From contig JADJIB010000001.1 in the NCBI GenBank assembly GCA_016707175.1, positions 186,001 to 250,000 on the forward strand: a DNA stretch of 64,000 nt, given 5' to 3'. Numbering within the stretch: the first letter of the stretch is position 1; each line of letters begins with the position of its first letter. A program made the translations under genes and the position numbers. The notes beneath the pieces are model-generated. The model was not told the origin of the DNA and made no database searches. It saw only the letters and a program-made list of their open reading frames with translations. Of this stretch, positions 44,896-53,891 are shown in pieces. This stretch comes from Candidatus Phosphoribacter hodrii (GTDB lineage Bacteria; Actinomycetota; Actinomycetes; Actinomycetales; Dermatophilaceae).

Positions 44896-45648
44896 GTGAC
44901 CGAACCCGCGAGCCCCCGCCCCACCCCCGGTCGTGCCGACGGCATCCGGGCCCGCAACCGGGCCGGCATCGAGGCCGAGCTGCGAGCCGCCGCCCGACGC
45001 CAACTGGCCGAGGTCGGCCCGGCGGCCCTGTCCTTGCGCGCGGTCGCCCGCGACATGGGCATGGTCCCCTCGGCGTTGTTCCGTTACGTCTCGGGCCGCG
45101 ACGAGTTGCTCACCTTGCTCATCGTCGAGGCCTACACCTCCCTCGCTGACGCCGTCGACGAGGCCCATGACGCCGTTGACCCGGCCGACCTGCACGGCCG
45201 ATGGGCCGCACTGGCCACGTCGATGCGGGCCTGGGCGCTGGCCAACCCGCACGAGTGGGCCCTCCTGTTCGGCTCGCCGGTGCCGACCTACCAGGCTCCG
45301 TCGGAGCAGACCACCGATCCGGGCACCCGGGTGTCGCGGCTCCTCCTGGCGATCGGCCGCGACGCCGCGCTGCGCGGTGTCGCCGGTTCAGCCCCCTTCG
45401 GCCCCGCCACGCGAGCCGCCGACCTCGCCGCCGCCGCGACCGCGAACCTCATCAGCGAGCCCGACGTCACGTCCTCCGGCATGTCCGCCGTCACCCTGGC
45501 CAACGGTCTGGCCACCTGGGCGATGCTCGTCGGCGCCGTGAGTTCCGAGGTCTTCGAGCAGTTCGGGCCGCAGACCATCGCCAACCACGAAGCGTTCTTC
45601 ACCTACCAGGTGGCGATCGGGGAGTCCCTCCTCTTCGGTCGCGGGTAG
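44896..45648 (+). CDS. TetR-family regulator (WHG domain type)
   Basis: About 250 residues. The DNA-binding part reads LRAAARRQLAEVGPAALSLR then AVARDMGMVPSALFRYVSGR, followed by a C-terminal domain with HGRWAALATSMRAWALANPH and LLFGSPVPTY, typical of TetR_C_33/WHG-domain regulators. GTG 44896 is preferred; an in-frame TTG at 44878 is weaker. A TACACT hexamer at 44884-44889 ends six bases before the GTG, so the transcript may be leaderless. It is divergent from the epimerase-like gene, its most probable target. Confidence 0.85.
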   Translation: MTEPASPRPTPGRADGIRARNRAGIEAELRAAARRQLAEVGPAALSLRAVARDMGMVPSALFRYVSGRDELLTLLIVEAYTSLADAVDEAHDAVDPADLHGRWAALATSMRAWALANPHEWALLFGSPVPTYQAPSEQTTDPGTRVSRLLLAIGRDAALRGVAGSAPFGPATRAADLAAAATANLISEPDVTSSGMSAVTLANGLATWAMLVGAVSSEVFEQFGPQTIANHEAFFTYQVAIGESLLFGRG

Positions 45649-45659
45649 CCTCGCCACTC

Positions 45660-46955
45660 ATGCGGTCCCTCTCCAACACCAGGTATGCCGCGGGCCTGGC
45701 TCTCGCGGCCCTGCTCGCCGCCGCCTGCACCGCAGGTTCGACGACACCGACCGGTTCGACCGGTTCGACCGGTTCGACCGGTTCGACCGGGGCAGCATCG
45801 ACGGGGGGCAGTGCCGGTGGGACCACCGCGAGCGGCGCGACGGGCACCCAGCCCGGCGGGACGGCATACCCGACGAGCGGTGGCACCACGAGCCCCACCG
45901 CAACGGCCGGGGCGTCCTGCGCCGCCGAGGTCGCGAGCGGCATGACCCCGGCACAGCGCTGGGGGCAGCTGATCATGGTGGGGATCCAACCCGCGCAGGC
46001 CCCTGGCGGCATCGACGCGACGATTCGCGCCTCGCACGTGGGCTCGGTGATCTATCTCGGTGGCTGGTCAGGGGCCGGCACGGTGCGGGCGACCTCCGAT
46101 CACCTGCAGCAGGTGGCGACGGGCCCTGCCGACCTGTTCATCGCCGCCGACCAGGAGGGCGGAGCGGTCCAACAACTCAAGGGCAAGGGCTTCACCGTCC
46201 TGCCGGCGGCGCTTGACCAGGGCAAACTGCCGCCGAGCGAGTTGACGGCGCTCGGCACCACCCTGGCGGCGGAGTTGCGCAGCGCGGGCGTCAACGTCAA
46301 CCTCGCACCGGTCGCCGACACCGTGCCGCCGTCGATGGTCCAGACCAATGCGCCGATCGGGAAATACCGTCGTGAGTTGGGGAACGACCCGGCCGTCGTG
46401 GCCGCCGCCGTGCCGGTGCTGGTCACCGCGGTGCAGGCGGGCCAGGTCGTCGCGACGATCAAGCACTTCCCCGGTCTGGGCCGGATCACCGGCAACACCG
46501 ACGTCACCGCCGTGGGGATCACCGACTCGCAGGCGACGGTGGATGACCCCTACCTCGAGCCTTTCCGAGCCGGGATCGCTGCCGGCACCGGCATGGTCAT
46601 GGTGTCCTCGGCCCGCTACCCGAAGCTCGACAACGCCAACCCGGCAATGTTCTCCCGGGCGATCGTCACCGACCTGCTGCGCACGAGCCTGGGCTTCGAC
46701 GGCGTCATCGTCACCGATGACGTCGGCGCCGCCAAGGCCGTCGCCGCGATCCCGGTGCCCGATCGGGCAGTGCGATTCCTCGCTGCGGGTGGCGATTTGG
46801 TGCTCACCGCCAGCGCCGCGCAAGTGCCGAGCATGATCGCTGCCATCAAGGCTCGGGCCGCCAGCGACCCCGCGTTCGCCGCTGAGATCGAGCAGTCGGT
46901 CCGTCGGGTCCTGGCCCTCAAGACCAGGTTCGGCCTATTGCGCTGCGGCGGTTAG
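45660..46955 (+). CDS. GH3-family lipoprotein, LpqI/NagZ-like
   Basis: A 431-residue secreted lipoprotein. The signal peptide ALALLAAACT gives a lipobox ending at Cys23; a low-complexity Gly/Ser/Thr stretch follows, with GST repeated from the 9-bp unit GGTTCGACC. The GH3 domain has DLFIAADQEGGAVQQLKGKG, NLAPVADTVPP, KHFPGLGRITGNTDV and the nucleophile Asp in VIVTDDVGAAKA. NagZ enzymes have a His after KHFPG as acid/base; here it is Leu, as in LpqI-like actinobacterial proteins. Likely a cell-wall beta-N-acetylglucosaminidase or phosphorylase acting outside the membrane. Confidence 0.85.
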   Translation: MRSLSNTRYAAGLALAALLAAACTAGSTTPTGSTGSTGSTGSTGAASTGGSAGGTTASGATGTQPGGTAYPTSGGTTSPTATAGASCAAEVASGMTPAQRWGQLIMVGIQPAQAPGGIDATIRASHVGSVIYLGGWSGAGTVRATSDHLQQVATGPADLFIAADQEGGAVQQLKGKGFTVLPAALDQGKLPPSELTALGTTLAAELRSAGVNVNLAPVADTVPPSMVQTNAPIGKYRRELGNDPAVVAAAVPVLVTAVQAGQVVATIKHFPGLGRITGNTDVTAVGITDSQATVDDPYLEPFRAGIAAGTGMVMVSSARYPKLDNANPAMFSRAIVTDLLRTSLGFDGVIVTDDVGAAKAVAAIPVPDRAVRFLAAGGDLVLTASAAQVPSMIAAIKARAASDPAFAAEIEQSVRRVLALKTRFGLLRCGG

Positions 46956-46979
46956 CCACCCGGGCCGAGCGGCGCCGGC

Positions 46980-48026
46980 TCAGGCCTGGACCGAGGTCAC
47001 CGGCATCGACGAATCGGCCGGGAGGTCCAGCAGCGACGGCGTCCGACCCCGCGCGACGAACTGCGCGCCGAGCGCTGCCACCATGGCGCCGTTGTCGGTG
47101 CACAGCCCCGGCCGAGGCACCCGCAGCCGGATCCCGGCCCGGTCGCACCGCTCCTGCGCCAGCGCGCGCAGCCGCGAGTTGGCCGCCACCCCACCGCCGA
47201 TGAGCAGGTCATCGACCCCTTGGTCCCGGCAGGCCGCGACGGCCTTGCGGGTGAGCACGTCGACCACGGCCTCCTGGAAGCTGGCCGCGACGTCGGCCAC
47301 GGGCACCGACTCCCCCGCCGCCTGACGCACCTGCACCCAGCGTGAGACGGCCGTCTTGAGGCCCGAGAAGGAGAAGTCGAAGCGATAGCGGTCGAGGTCG
47401 CGCCCTGTCGTCAACCCACGCGGGAAGTCGATCGCCACCCGGTCACCCTCGCGGGCGACCCGGTCGATGTGCGGGCCTCCGGGGAACGGCAGCCCCAACA
47501 CCCGAGCCACCTTGTCGAAGGCCTCCCCGGCCGCGTCATCGATGGTCGCCCCGAGCGGCCGGACATCGCCGGTGACGTCCGGCACGAGCAGCAGCGACGA
47601 ATGCCCACCGGACACCAGCAGCGCCATCGTCGGCTCCGGCAGGGGTCCATGCTCAAGGACATCCACGGCGACGTGGGCGGCCAGGTGGTTGACCCCATAG
47701 ATCGGCTTGCCCAGCCCGACGGCCAGCGCCTTCGCCGCGGCAACGCCGACGAGCAAGGCCCCGGCCAGGCCCGGGCCTGCAGTCACAGCGACAGCATCGA
47801 TGTCGCGCAGGGCCACTCCCGCATCGCGGCAGGCGCGCTCGAGCGTGGGAACCATGGCCTCGAGGTGAGCCCGCGAGGCGACCTCGGGGACGACCCCGCC
47901 AAAGCGGGCATGCTCGTCGACCGAACTGGCCACGGCGTCGACCAGCAGGGTGCTCCCCCGGACGATCCCGATCCCGGTCTCGTCGCAGGACGTCTCGATC
48001 CCCAGGACGAGCGGCTCGTCGTTCAC
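46980..48026 (-). CDS. tsaD: tRNA t6A37 threonylcarbamoyltransferase TsaD
   Basis: A 348-residue TsaD/Kae1 protein: VLGIETSCDETGIGIV, metal ligands in NHLAAHVAVD, ALLVSGGHSSLLLV, ATIDDAAGEAFDKVARVLGL, PGGPHIDRVA, SFSGLKTAVSRW, and IGGGVAANSRLR. It transfers the threonylcarbamoyl group to A37 of ANN-decoding tRNAs, working with TsaB and TsaE encoded upstream in the same operon. GTG 48026 overlaps rimI by GTGA. Confidence 0.97.
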   Translation of the reverse strand: MNDEPLVLGIETSCDETGIGIVRGSTLLVDAVASSVDEHARFGGVVPEVASRAHLEAMVPTLERACRDAGVALRDIDAVAVTAGPGLAGALLVGVAAAKALAVGLGKPIYGVNHLAAHVAVDVLEHGPLPEPTMALLVSGGHSSLLLVPDVTGDVRPLGATIDDAAGEAFDKVARVLGLPFPGGPHIDRVAREGDRVAIDFPRGLTTGRDLDRYRFDFSFSGLKTAVSRWVQVRQAAGESVPVADVAASFQEAVVDVLTRKAVAACRDQGVDDLLIGGGVAANSRLRALAQERCDRAGIRLRVPRPGLCTDNGAMVAALGAQFVARGRTPSLLDLPADSSMPVTSVQA

Positions 48027-48484
48027 GGCAGCCTCCGACGCAGGACAAGGGCGTCGACATCGCCCGGTTGGTAGTAGCGCCGCCGCACCGACACCTGCTC
48101 GAACCCGTGCCGTCCATAAAGCCCGAGCGCCGGCGCGTTGTCGGCACGCACCTCCAGCAGCACGGACTGCGCTCCAGCGGCCGAGGCGCGTCCCAACAGG
48201 TCACCCAGGAGTCGGTCCCCCAGACCCGTCCCTCGGTATGCCGTGTCGACCGCGATCGTCATGACGTCGGCGGTGTCTCCGGCGCAGTCCACCCCCGCGT
48301 AGCCGGCGATCGTGCCGTCCGACGCTGCCGCGACGACGTAGTCGCGTCGAGGTCGCCCCGCCAACTCGGCCCACCACGTCGGTTCGGTCCAGGCATCGTC
48401 GGCGAACAACTCGCGCTCAGCCTGGGCCAACGCGGGGATGTCGCTCCAGCGCAACTCGCGCATCGTCACTTCACGAGCACTCAT
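48023..48484 (-). CDS. rimI: Ribosomal protein S18 alanine N-acetyltransferase RimI
   Basis: A 153-residue GNAT acetyltransferase: MRELRWSDIPALAQAERELF at the start, AGYAGVDCAGDTADVMTIAV, the acetyl-CoA loop RGTGLGDRLLGDLL, and VLLEVRADNAPALGLYGRHG then FEQVSVRRRYYQPG. These are the RimI hallmarks, and its place between tsaB and tsaD is the conserved one. It acetylates N-terminal alanine of S18 or other proteins. Overlaps of ATGA/GTGA type occur at both ends. Confidence 0.93.
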   Translation of the reverse strand: MSAREVTMRELRWSDIPALAQAERELFADDAWTEPTWWAELAGRPRRDYVVAAASDGTIAGYAGVDCAGDTADVMTIAVDTAYRGTGLGDRLLGDLLGRASAAGAQSVLLEVRADNAPALGLYGRHGFEQVSVRRRYYQPGDVDALVLRRRLP

Positions 48485-49137
48485 CCGAGGGCCGACTTCG
48501 TGACGATGTGCGGGGCTGCGTCGGGGCGGCGCAGATAGAGGGGCTCGTGATCGGACAGGGGCGCACCGGCGGCGAGCCGGCGCACGGCCAGGCCGGCCAG
48601 CGCCGCTGCCGACACGTCGAGGATCCCGACGGGAGCGGGGAACAACTCGGGATAGAGCAGCGGCCCTCGGCCGAGCGTCGGAAGCGCCCGCACCTGCTCA
48701 GGCAGGTCTGCGGGACGGTCGACAGCCGCGGGGGTGAGGGCGCGCACGGAACCCGGCGAGACGGCATACCGCGCCCAGTAGACCTCTTTGCGCCTGGCGT
48801 CGGTCGCGACGAGGATCTCGCCTGTGGGTCCGTCGGCGGCGAGCGCGTCGAGCGAGCACATGCCGTGCAGTGCCGCGCCCGTGGTGAAGGCGAGCACGCG
48901 GGCGGTGACGATGCCGACCCGCAGCCCGGTGAACGGCCCGGGGCCGAGCCCGCAGACCACGTGGGTCAGTTCAGTCGGCGTGGCCCCGGCCTGCGCGAGC
49001 ACCTGCTGTATGCCGGGTGCGAGCCGTTCGCCGTGGGCGCGGGCATCGAGGGTGGTCGCCTGAGCCAGCACTCGGTCGCCGTCGTGCAGCGCGACGGTGA
49101 TGGCGCTGGTCGAGGTGTCGAGAGCGAGCAGGAGCAC
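48481..49137 (-). CDS. tsaB: tRNA t6A synthesis partner TsaB
   Basis: A 218-residue TsaB: LLLALDTSTSAITVALHDGD at the start, GLGPGPFTGLRVGIVTARVL in the middle, HGMCSLDALAADG, then VATDARRKEVYWARY. It is a paralogue of TsaD lacking the C-terminal half and acts as its activating partner. GTG 49137 is the start. The C-terminal part after about residue 130 is variable as usual. ATGA overlap with rimI. Confidence 0.94.
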   Translation of the reverse strand: MLLLALDTSTSAITVALHDGDRVLAQATTLDARAHGERLAPGIQQVLAQAGATPTELTHVVCGLGPGPFTGLRVGIVTARVLAFTTGAALHGMCSLDALAADGPTGEILVATDARRKEVYWARYAVSPGSVRALTPAAVDRPADLPEQVRALPTLGRGPLLYPELFPAPVGILDVSAAALAGLAVRRLAAGAPLSDHEPLYLRRPDAAPHIVTKSALG

Positions 49138-49146
49138 CGGTCAAGG

Positions 49147-49665
49147 CTAGTCGTCGGCGAGTGGGGCACCTGACGCGAGCGCGGCGAGGGCGGCCCGAGC
49201 GGTCGGGTCGGCCCAGCGCTCACCGGTCGCCCACACGGTTGCCTGCCTCGTCTCGCCCGGCCCGACGACCTGCAGGACGACCTCGAGTCGGTCGGCGCTC
49301 AACTGCTCAGCCACCCCGTGACCCCATTCGACGACGACAACCGAGGCGTCGAGATCGGCGTCGAGATCGAGGTCGTCCAACTCGACGGCGCCGCCGAGCC
49401 GATAGGCATCGACGTGGACCAGCGCCGGGCCTCCGACCAGCGACGGGTGCACCCGCGCGATGACGAAGGTCGGCGAAGTGATCGGCCCTCGCACGCCCAG
49501 ACCCTCACCGAGGCCTTGGGTGAGCGTGGTCTTCCCTGCTCCGAGGTCGCCGGTGAGCACGAGCACGTCACCGGCCCGAAGGACGGTCGCCAGCGCCAGC
49601 CCAAACGCTCGCGCCGCGTCGGCATCCGGGAGCCGGATCGTGAGCGGTCCCGAGCTAGGAGACAT
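49147..49665 (-). CDS. tsaE: tRNA t6A synthesis ATPase TsaE
   Basis: A 172-residue P-loop ATPase: VLVLTGDLGAGKTTLTQGLG, SPTFVIARVHP, HVDAYRLGG and the Walker B-like VVVVEWGHGVAE are all diagnostic of TsaE (YjeE). It drives cycling of the TsaBD complex with ATP. It overlaps the 3' end of the upstream hydrolase gene by 11 bp. ATG 49665. Confidence 0.95.
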   Translation of the reverse strand: MSPSSGPLTIRLPDADAARAFGLALATVLRAGDVLVLTGDLGAGKTTLTQGLGEGLGVRGPITSPTFVIARVHPSLVGGPALVHVDAYRLGGAVELDDLDLDADLDASVVVVEWGHGVAEQLSADRLEVVLQVVGPGETRQATVWATGERWADPTARAALAALASGAPLADD

Positions 49666-50851
49666 GCTCTCGCTTGCGGCTGTTGCGCAGCCCGTCGCGC
49701 ACCCGGCGCGCCTTGCCGACCGGCGTGACGTGGAGCGTGACGTGCGGCTTCTCGGCCGGGTCGAGGTGCTTGGCGCGGCCCAACTCGGCCCGGTCCAGCA
49801 ACGCGAGGATCTGATCGTTGAGCAGGTCGGGGTGTTCGAGCATGATGACGTGCCCGGCGTCGCGGATGAGGACGTGTTCGGAGCCGGGGATACCCCTGAC
49901 GATCAACTCGCTGTGGGCCGGCGGGGTGAGCACGTCCTGGGTGCCGTTGAAGACGAGGGTCTCGATGTGCGCGAAGTGCGCCAACGCGGGGATCTTGTTG
50001 TAGGCGTCGAAGGTCGGGACGAAGTCAGACATGACGGCAAGGTCGGTGCCCATGAGCATCCGCGCCGTGAGCCGGACGACGCTGCGCGGCACCGGCGAGG
50101 CGAAGGAGTAGCGCTCGACGAGGAACTCCTCCAGGTCGCGGTTGGCCTTCAGCAGGGTGCCGAGCAACTCGGGGCGCTTGGACAGCCCAGTGAAGACGCT
50201 CGGGCCGAGCCGTTCGAGCACCTGCTTGCCGGTGGCGGCGACAAAGCCGCCGTTGGCCAGGGGCAGGCTGCCGGGTGAGGTGGCGATGGCACCGAAGGCG
50301 ATGGTGCGGTCGCGGATCACGTCGGGGTGGCTCTCGGCGAGCGCCATGATCGTCATGCCGCCCATCGAGTGGCCGATCAGCGCGAGGTCGCCGGTGGGCG
50401 CGGCCGCCTGGAGCACGGCATACAGGTCCCTGCCGAGTTGGTCGATGTGGTAGCCGACCTTCGGGCCCATGCCGGAGCGGCCGTGTCCGCGCTGGTCCCA
50501 GGTGACCACGCGGTAGCCGGCCCGGCGCAGCGCGCGACGCTGCAGCACCCAACACTCGCTGGTGAGGCAGTAGCCATGCGAGAGAACGACCGTCGGCTTC
50601 GGGTGCCCGGCCGCGGTCTTCGTCGGGCCGGTGGCCTCGTCGATGGCGACGTAGAGGGTCACCCCGTCGTCGGCGATCACCGTGAGTTCGCTGGACGGTG
50701 CCTCGATGAGGCTGGAGTACTCCGGCAGTTGGGCGTCCTCGCGCCGGCGGATCCGGTCGGCGATGAGCCCGGCAGCACCCAGGGCACCAGCAGCACCGGC
50801 GGCGCCAAGGCTGACACCCAGGCCGACGAGGTTGGGGCGACCTCTCGCCAC
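49655..50851 (-). CDS. Alpha/beta-hydrolase, membrane-anchored
   Basis: A 398-residue protein. A Gly/Ala-rich hydrophobic N-terminus (SLGAAGAAGALGAAGLIADR) is a probable anchor or signal. The hydrolase fold has VVLSHGYCLTSECWVLQRRA, WDQRGHGRSG, the nucleophile elbow LIGHSMGGMTIMALAE, Asp in FNGTQDVLTPP and His in DAGHVIMLEHP. The basic C-terminal tail (KARRVRDGLRNSRKREH) is unusual. It lies between alr and tsaE in the operon, as do lipase/esterase genes in many actinobacteria. The substrate is unknown. Confidence 0.87.
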   Translation of the reverse strand: MARGRPNLVGLGVSLGAAGAAGALGAAGLIADRIRRREDAQLPEYSSLIEAPSSELTVIADDGVTLYVAIDEATGPTKTAAGHPKPTVVLSHGYCLTSECWVLQRRALRRAGYRVVTWDQRGHGRSGMGPKVGYHIDQLGRDLYAVLQAAAPTGDLALIGHSMGGMTIMALAESHPDVIRDRTIAFGAIATSPGSLPLANGGFVAATGKQVLERLGPSVFTGLSKRPELLGTLLKANRDLEEFLVERYSFASPVPRSVVRLTARMLMGTDLAVMSDFVPTFDAYNKIPALAHFAHIETLVFNGTQDVLTPPAHSELIVRGIPGSEHVLIRDAGHVIMLEHPDLLNDQILALLDRAELGRAKHLDPAEKPHVTLHVTPVGKARRVRDGLRNSRKREHVS

Positions 50852-52020
50852 TAGCCGACCTCCTCCACACCGACGTATTCCCGCTCCACCCGCGGTCCCA
50901 ACCTCGTCACGATCTCATATGAGATCGTCCCGGTCGACACCGCCCACTCCTGCGCGGTGGGCTCCCCCGCACCCCCCGTGCCGAAGATCACCACATCATC
51001 CCCGGCGCGGGCGTTCGACCCGGCCCCGAGGTCGACGACGACCTGGTCCATGCAGACCCGTCCGGCGATGCGGTGGCGGACTCCGCCGACGGCCAGCGGG
51101 CCGACATTGCTTGCGTTGCGCGGGATCCCGTCGGCGTAACCCAGCGGGACGAGACCCAGCCGGGTTGCCTCGGTCGTCGTGTAGAGGTGGCCGTAGGAGA
51201 CCCCCTGACCGGCGGGCACGTCCTTGACGAGGGCCAGTCGCGCTACGAGGGTCATCGCCGGCGTCAGCCCGTATGCCGCGGAGTCACCGAGCGCGGGCAC
51301 CGGCGACAGGCCGTAGATCGCAATCCCGGTGCGCACGAGGTCATAGTGCAAGCTCGGATCGGTCACTGTCGCAGCCGAATTGGCTAGGTGTCGGACCTCG
51401 AGCTCGCAGCCGGCCCGCGCTGCCTCGGCCACCGCGGCCTCGAACACCAGCTGTTGGGCCCGGATCGACGGGTGCCCAGGCTCGTCGGCGCAGGCCAGGT
51501 GCGACCACACCCCGACGACCCGCACCGTCCCCTCCCGGGCCGCGGCCACGGCTGCGTCGAGCAGGGCGGTGAAGTCCGCGGCATACGCCCCGGCCCGTCC
51601 CAGCCCCGTGTCCACCTTGAGGTGCACACGAGCAGTGATCCCGGTATGCCGCGCCGCCGCCACGATCTCGTCCAACGCCCACGGCGCGGAGACCCCGAGG
51701 TCGATCTCGCGCTCCAGGCAGGCCGCGAAGTCGGCCCCCGGAACCGCCTGCCAGGCCATCAACCGACCTGGGATCCCGTTGTCCCGCAACGTGATCGCCT
51801 CGGACAACCGGGCCGTCCCCAGCCAGGTGGCACCGCCGCGAATGGCGGCCCGAGCCACCGGGACGAGCCCGTGACCATAGGCGTCGGCCTTGACGACCGC
51901 CATGAGCGCCGCCGGCCCCGCATGCCCGCGCAGGGCCCGCACGTTGCCCTCGACGGCACCCAGGTCGACGTAGGCCGTCGCCTGGCTCCCGGGGCGGGCT
52001 GGGGGCAGTGGGGAAGTCAT
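50851..52020 (-). CDS. alr: Alanine racemase
   Basis: A 389-residue PLP enzyme: the PLP lysine in ALMAVVKADAYGHG (Lys44), HLKVDTGLGRAGA, VGVWSHLACADEP, RTGIAIYGLSP, and the second catalytic Tyr in GQGVSYGHLYTT. It makes D-Ala for peptidoglycan. It starts at ATG 52020 and its stop shares one base with the next start (TAGTG). Synteny with tsaE and nnrDE is the usual actinobacterial one. Confidence 0.96.
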   Translation of the reverse strand: MTSPLPPARPGSQATAYVDLGAVEGNVRALRGHAGPAALMAVVKADAYGHGLVPVARAAIRGGATWLGTARLSEAITLRDNGIPGRLMAWQAVPGADFAACLEREIDLGVSAPWALDEIVAAARHTGITARVHLKVDTGLGRAGAYAADFTALLDAAVAAAREGTVRVVGVWSHLACADEPGHPSIRAQQLVFEAAVAEAARAGCELEVRHLANSAATVTDPSLHYDLVRTGIAIYGLSPVPALGDSAAYGLTPAMTLVARLALVKDVPAGQGVSYGHLYTTTEATRLGLVPLGYADGIPRNASNVGPLAVGGVRHRIAGRVCMDQVVVDLGAGSNARAGDDVVIFGTGGAGEPTAQEWAVSTGTISYEIVTRLGPRVEREYVGVEEVG

Positions 52021-52065
52021 CGCGGGACAGTGTGCCAGGGCACGCGGGGTCGTCGGTGCGAGGAG

Positions 52066-53534
52066 TTAGGCGGTGAGCACGGCGGCGACGACACCGGGAA
52101 CCTTGCGAGCCACCGCGAGCGCACGCACCGGGCCGCCCGGGTTGGCTCGATCGGCGGCCACCCCATGGACGAACGCCCCCACGGACGCCGCATTCACGAG
52201 ATCGAGTCCGGCGGCCACCAGGGTGCCGAGGATGCCGGCCAACACGTCGCCCGCGCCGGCCGTGGCCAGCCACGGCGGAGCGTCGGCCTGGCTGCGGATC
52301 GCCCTCCCGGCGGCGGTGGGAGACACGACGAGGGTTGTGGCGCCCTTGAGCAGGACGACGGCGCCCAAGGCATCGGCAGCGGCCTGAGCGTGGTCGATGG
52401 GACGGCCCAAGACGTCCTCGCGGGTGACCTCGGCCTCCCCCGCCCCGGCCAGCCGGGTGAGCAGGCGCGCCAACTCGCCGGCGTGAGGGGTGATGAGCGT
52501 GGGCGCCGAGCGCGGGCCGAGCAGGGCGAGCGCCCCGGCATCGACGACGCACGGCAGGTCGCTGTCGAGGGCCTGGCGGATCCACCGCAACTGGTCCTCG
52601 TCGTCGGTGTCCTCGGGGTCGACGCCCGAGCCGAGCACCCAGGCCTGGACCCGACCGGTGGCGGTCACCGCCTCGGGGGCGTGGCCATGCACGAGGGCGG
52701 CGACCGACGTCGGCCCGAGGTAGCGCACCATCCCCGGCCCGGTGCCGAGCGCGCCCAGGACGCAGAGGACGCCCGCACCCGGGTAGGCCGCGGAACCGGC
52801 GACGACGCCGACCACACCCCGCGAGAGTATTTGTCCGATGCGGCGGTCGGCACCGGCCAGGCCGCCGCCACGTCGGCGCCGAGCAGGCGCTCGACGACCG
52901 GCGTGCAACCGGCGAAGTCCAGCCCAATGTCGACCACGGTGAGCCGGCCCACGGCAGCCTCGGTCGCGGGCAGCAGATGGCAGGGTTTGGCGACCCCGAA
53001 GGTCACCGTCTCGTCGGCGAACACGCACTCGGCGGTGCCTTCCAGGCCGGCCGGGTCGAGGCCGCTGGGCAGGTCGACCGCAACGACGTAGGCCGTCTCC
53101 GGGATCGCCCCGACCCAGCCTTGGGCCTCGACGCCCAGGCCCGGCCGCCCGCCGATCCCGGTGATCCCGTCGACGACGATGTCGGCCTCGGCCAACAGGG
53201 CCTCCCACTCAGGGCCGTCCCCGCCGGTCACCACCACACCCGCCGCCAGCGCCGCGTCGCGCCCGCCCTGGTGGACGCTCCCGTATGCCGTGCACACGGC
53301 ACCCACGGCGAACCCCGCCTGGGCAAGGAGCGCCGCGGCATACAGGGCATCCCCGCCGTTGTTGCCGCCACCCACGAGAGCGACGACCCGGTGTCCACCA
53401 CGTTCGGCGAGCCGGGCCCGGACGACCTCGGCGAGCCCGTTCGCGGCTCGGGCCATGAGCTCACCCTCGGGCAGGTGCTCCATCAGGGCCGCCTCGACGG
53501 CGCGAACGTCGGCCACGGCATACGCCTGGATCAC
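52066..53534 (-). pseudogene. nnrDE: Bifunctional NAD(P)H-hydrate repair enzyme, interrupted by a one-base frameshift
   Basis: The N-terminal epimerase domain (MIQAYAVADVRAVEAALMEH, VVALVGGGNNGGDALYAAAL, VVAVDLPSGLDPAG) and the C-terminal ADP-dependent dehydratase domain (HAGELARLLT, AVVLLKGATTLVV, PWLATAGAGDVLAGILGTLV) lie in different frames. They meet at SDKYSRGV: removing one base in GGGGTGTGG near 52814 gives SRGVVGVVAGSAAYPGAG and restores one protein of about 489 residues. It repairs hydrated NADH/NADPH. A sequencing indel is as likely as a true mutation. Confidence 0.87.
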
Positions 53535-53887
53535 GGCTCTCCTTCGGCGACGACGACGGCGGAGGCGATCCCCGCGTCGTGGGACAGCGACACGTGCAGC
53601 GTCTGGATGCCCAACTCCTTGGTCCGGGCCAGGACGCTCCCGCGCACATCCAACTCCGGGCGGCCGTCCTCACCCCGCAACACGGTGGCGTCGGACCACG
53701 ACAGGCCGACCGGCGAGCCGAGCGCCTTGGCCAACGCCTCCTTGGCGGCGAAGCGGGCGGCCAGCGATCGCAACGGCAACCCCCGCTCGCTCTCGGTGAA
53801 CAGCCGCTGGCGCAAGGCCGGTGTGCGCTCCAGCGAGGCGCCGAACCGGTCGATGTCGACGACGTCGATGCCTACGCCGAGGATCAC
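53531..53887 (-). CDS. acpS: Holo-[acyl-carrier-protein] synthase
   Basis: A 118-residue AcpS: ILGVGIDVVDIDRFGASLER at the start (metal Asp in GIDVVD), then FAAKEALAKALGSPVGLSW with the catalytic Glu/Lys, and HVSLSHDAGIASAVVV. It attaches 4'-phosphopantetheine to acyl carrier protein. GTG 53887; the stop overlaps nnrDE by GTGA. Pantothenate kinase, needed for CoA, is encoded 2 kb away. Confidence 0.94.
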   Translation of the reverse strand: MILGVGIDVVDIDRFGASLERTPALRQRLFTESERGLPLRSLAARFAAKEALAKALGSPVGLSWSDATVLRGEDGRPELDVRGSVLARTKELGIQTLHVSLSHDAGIASAVVVAEGEP

Positions 53888-53891
53888 CGAA

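Noticed and set aside
45740..45800. GGTTCGACC tandem as a CRISPR or intergenic repeat
   Set aside because: It is a 9-bp in-frame repeat encoding a Gly-Ser-Thr linker of a lipoprotein.
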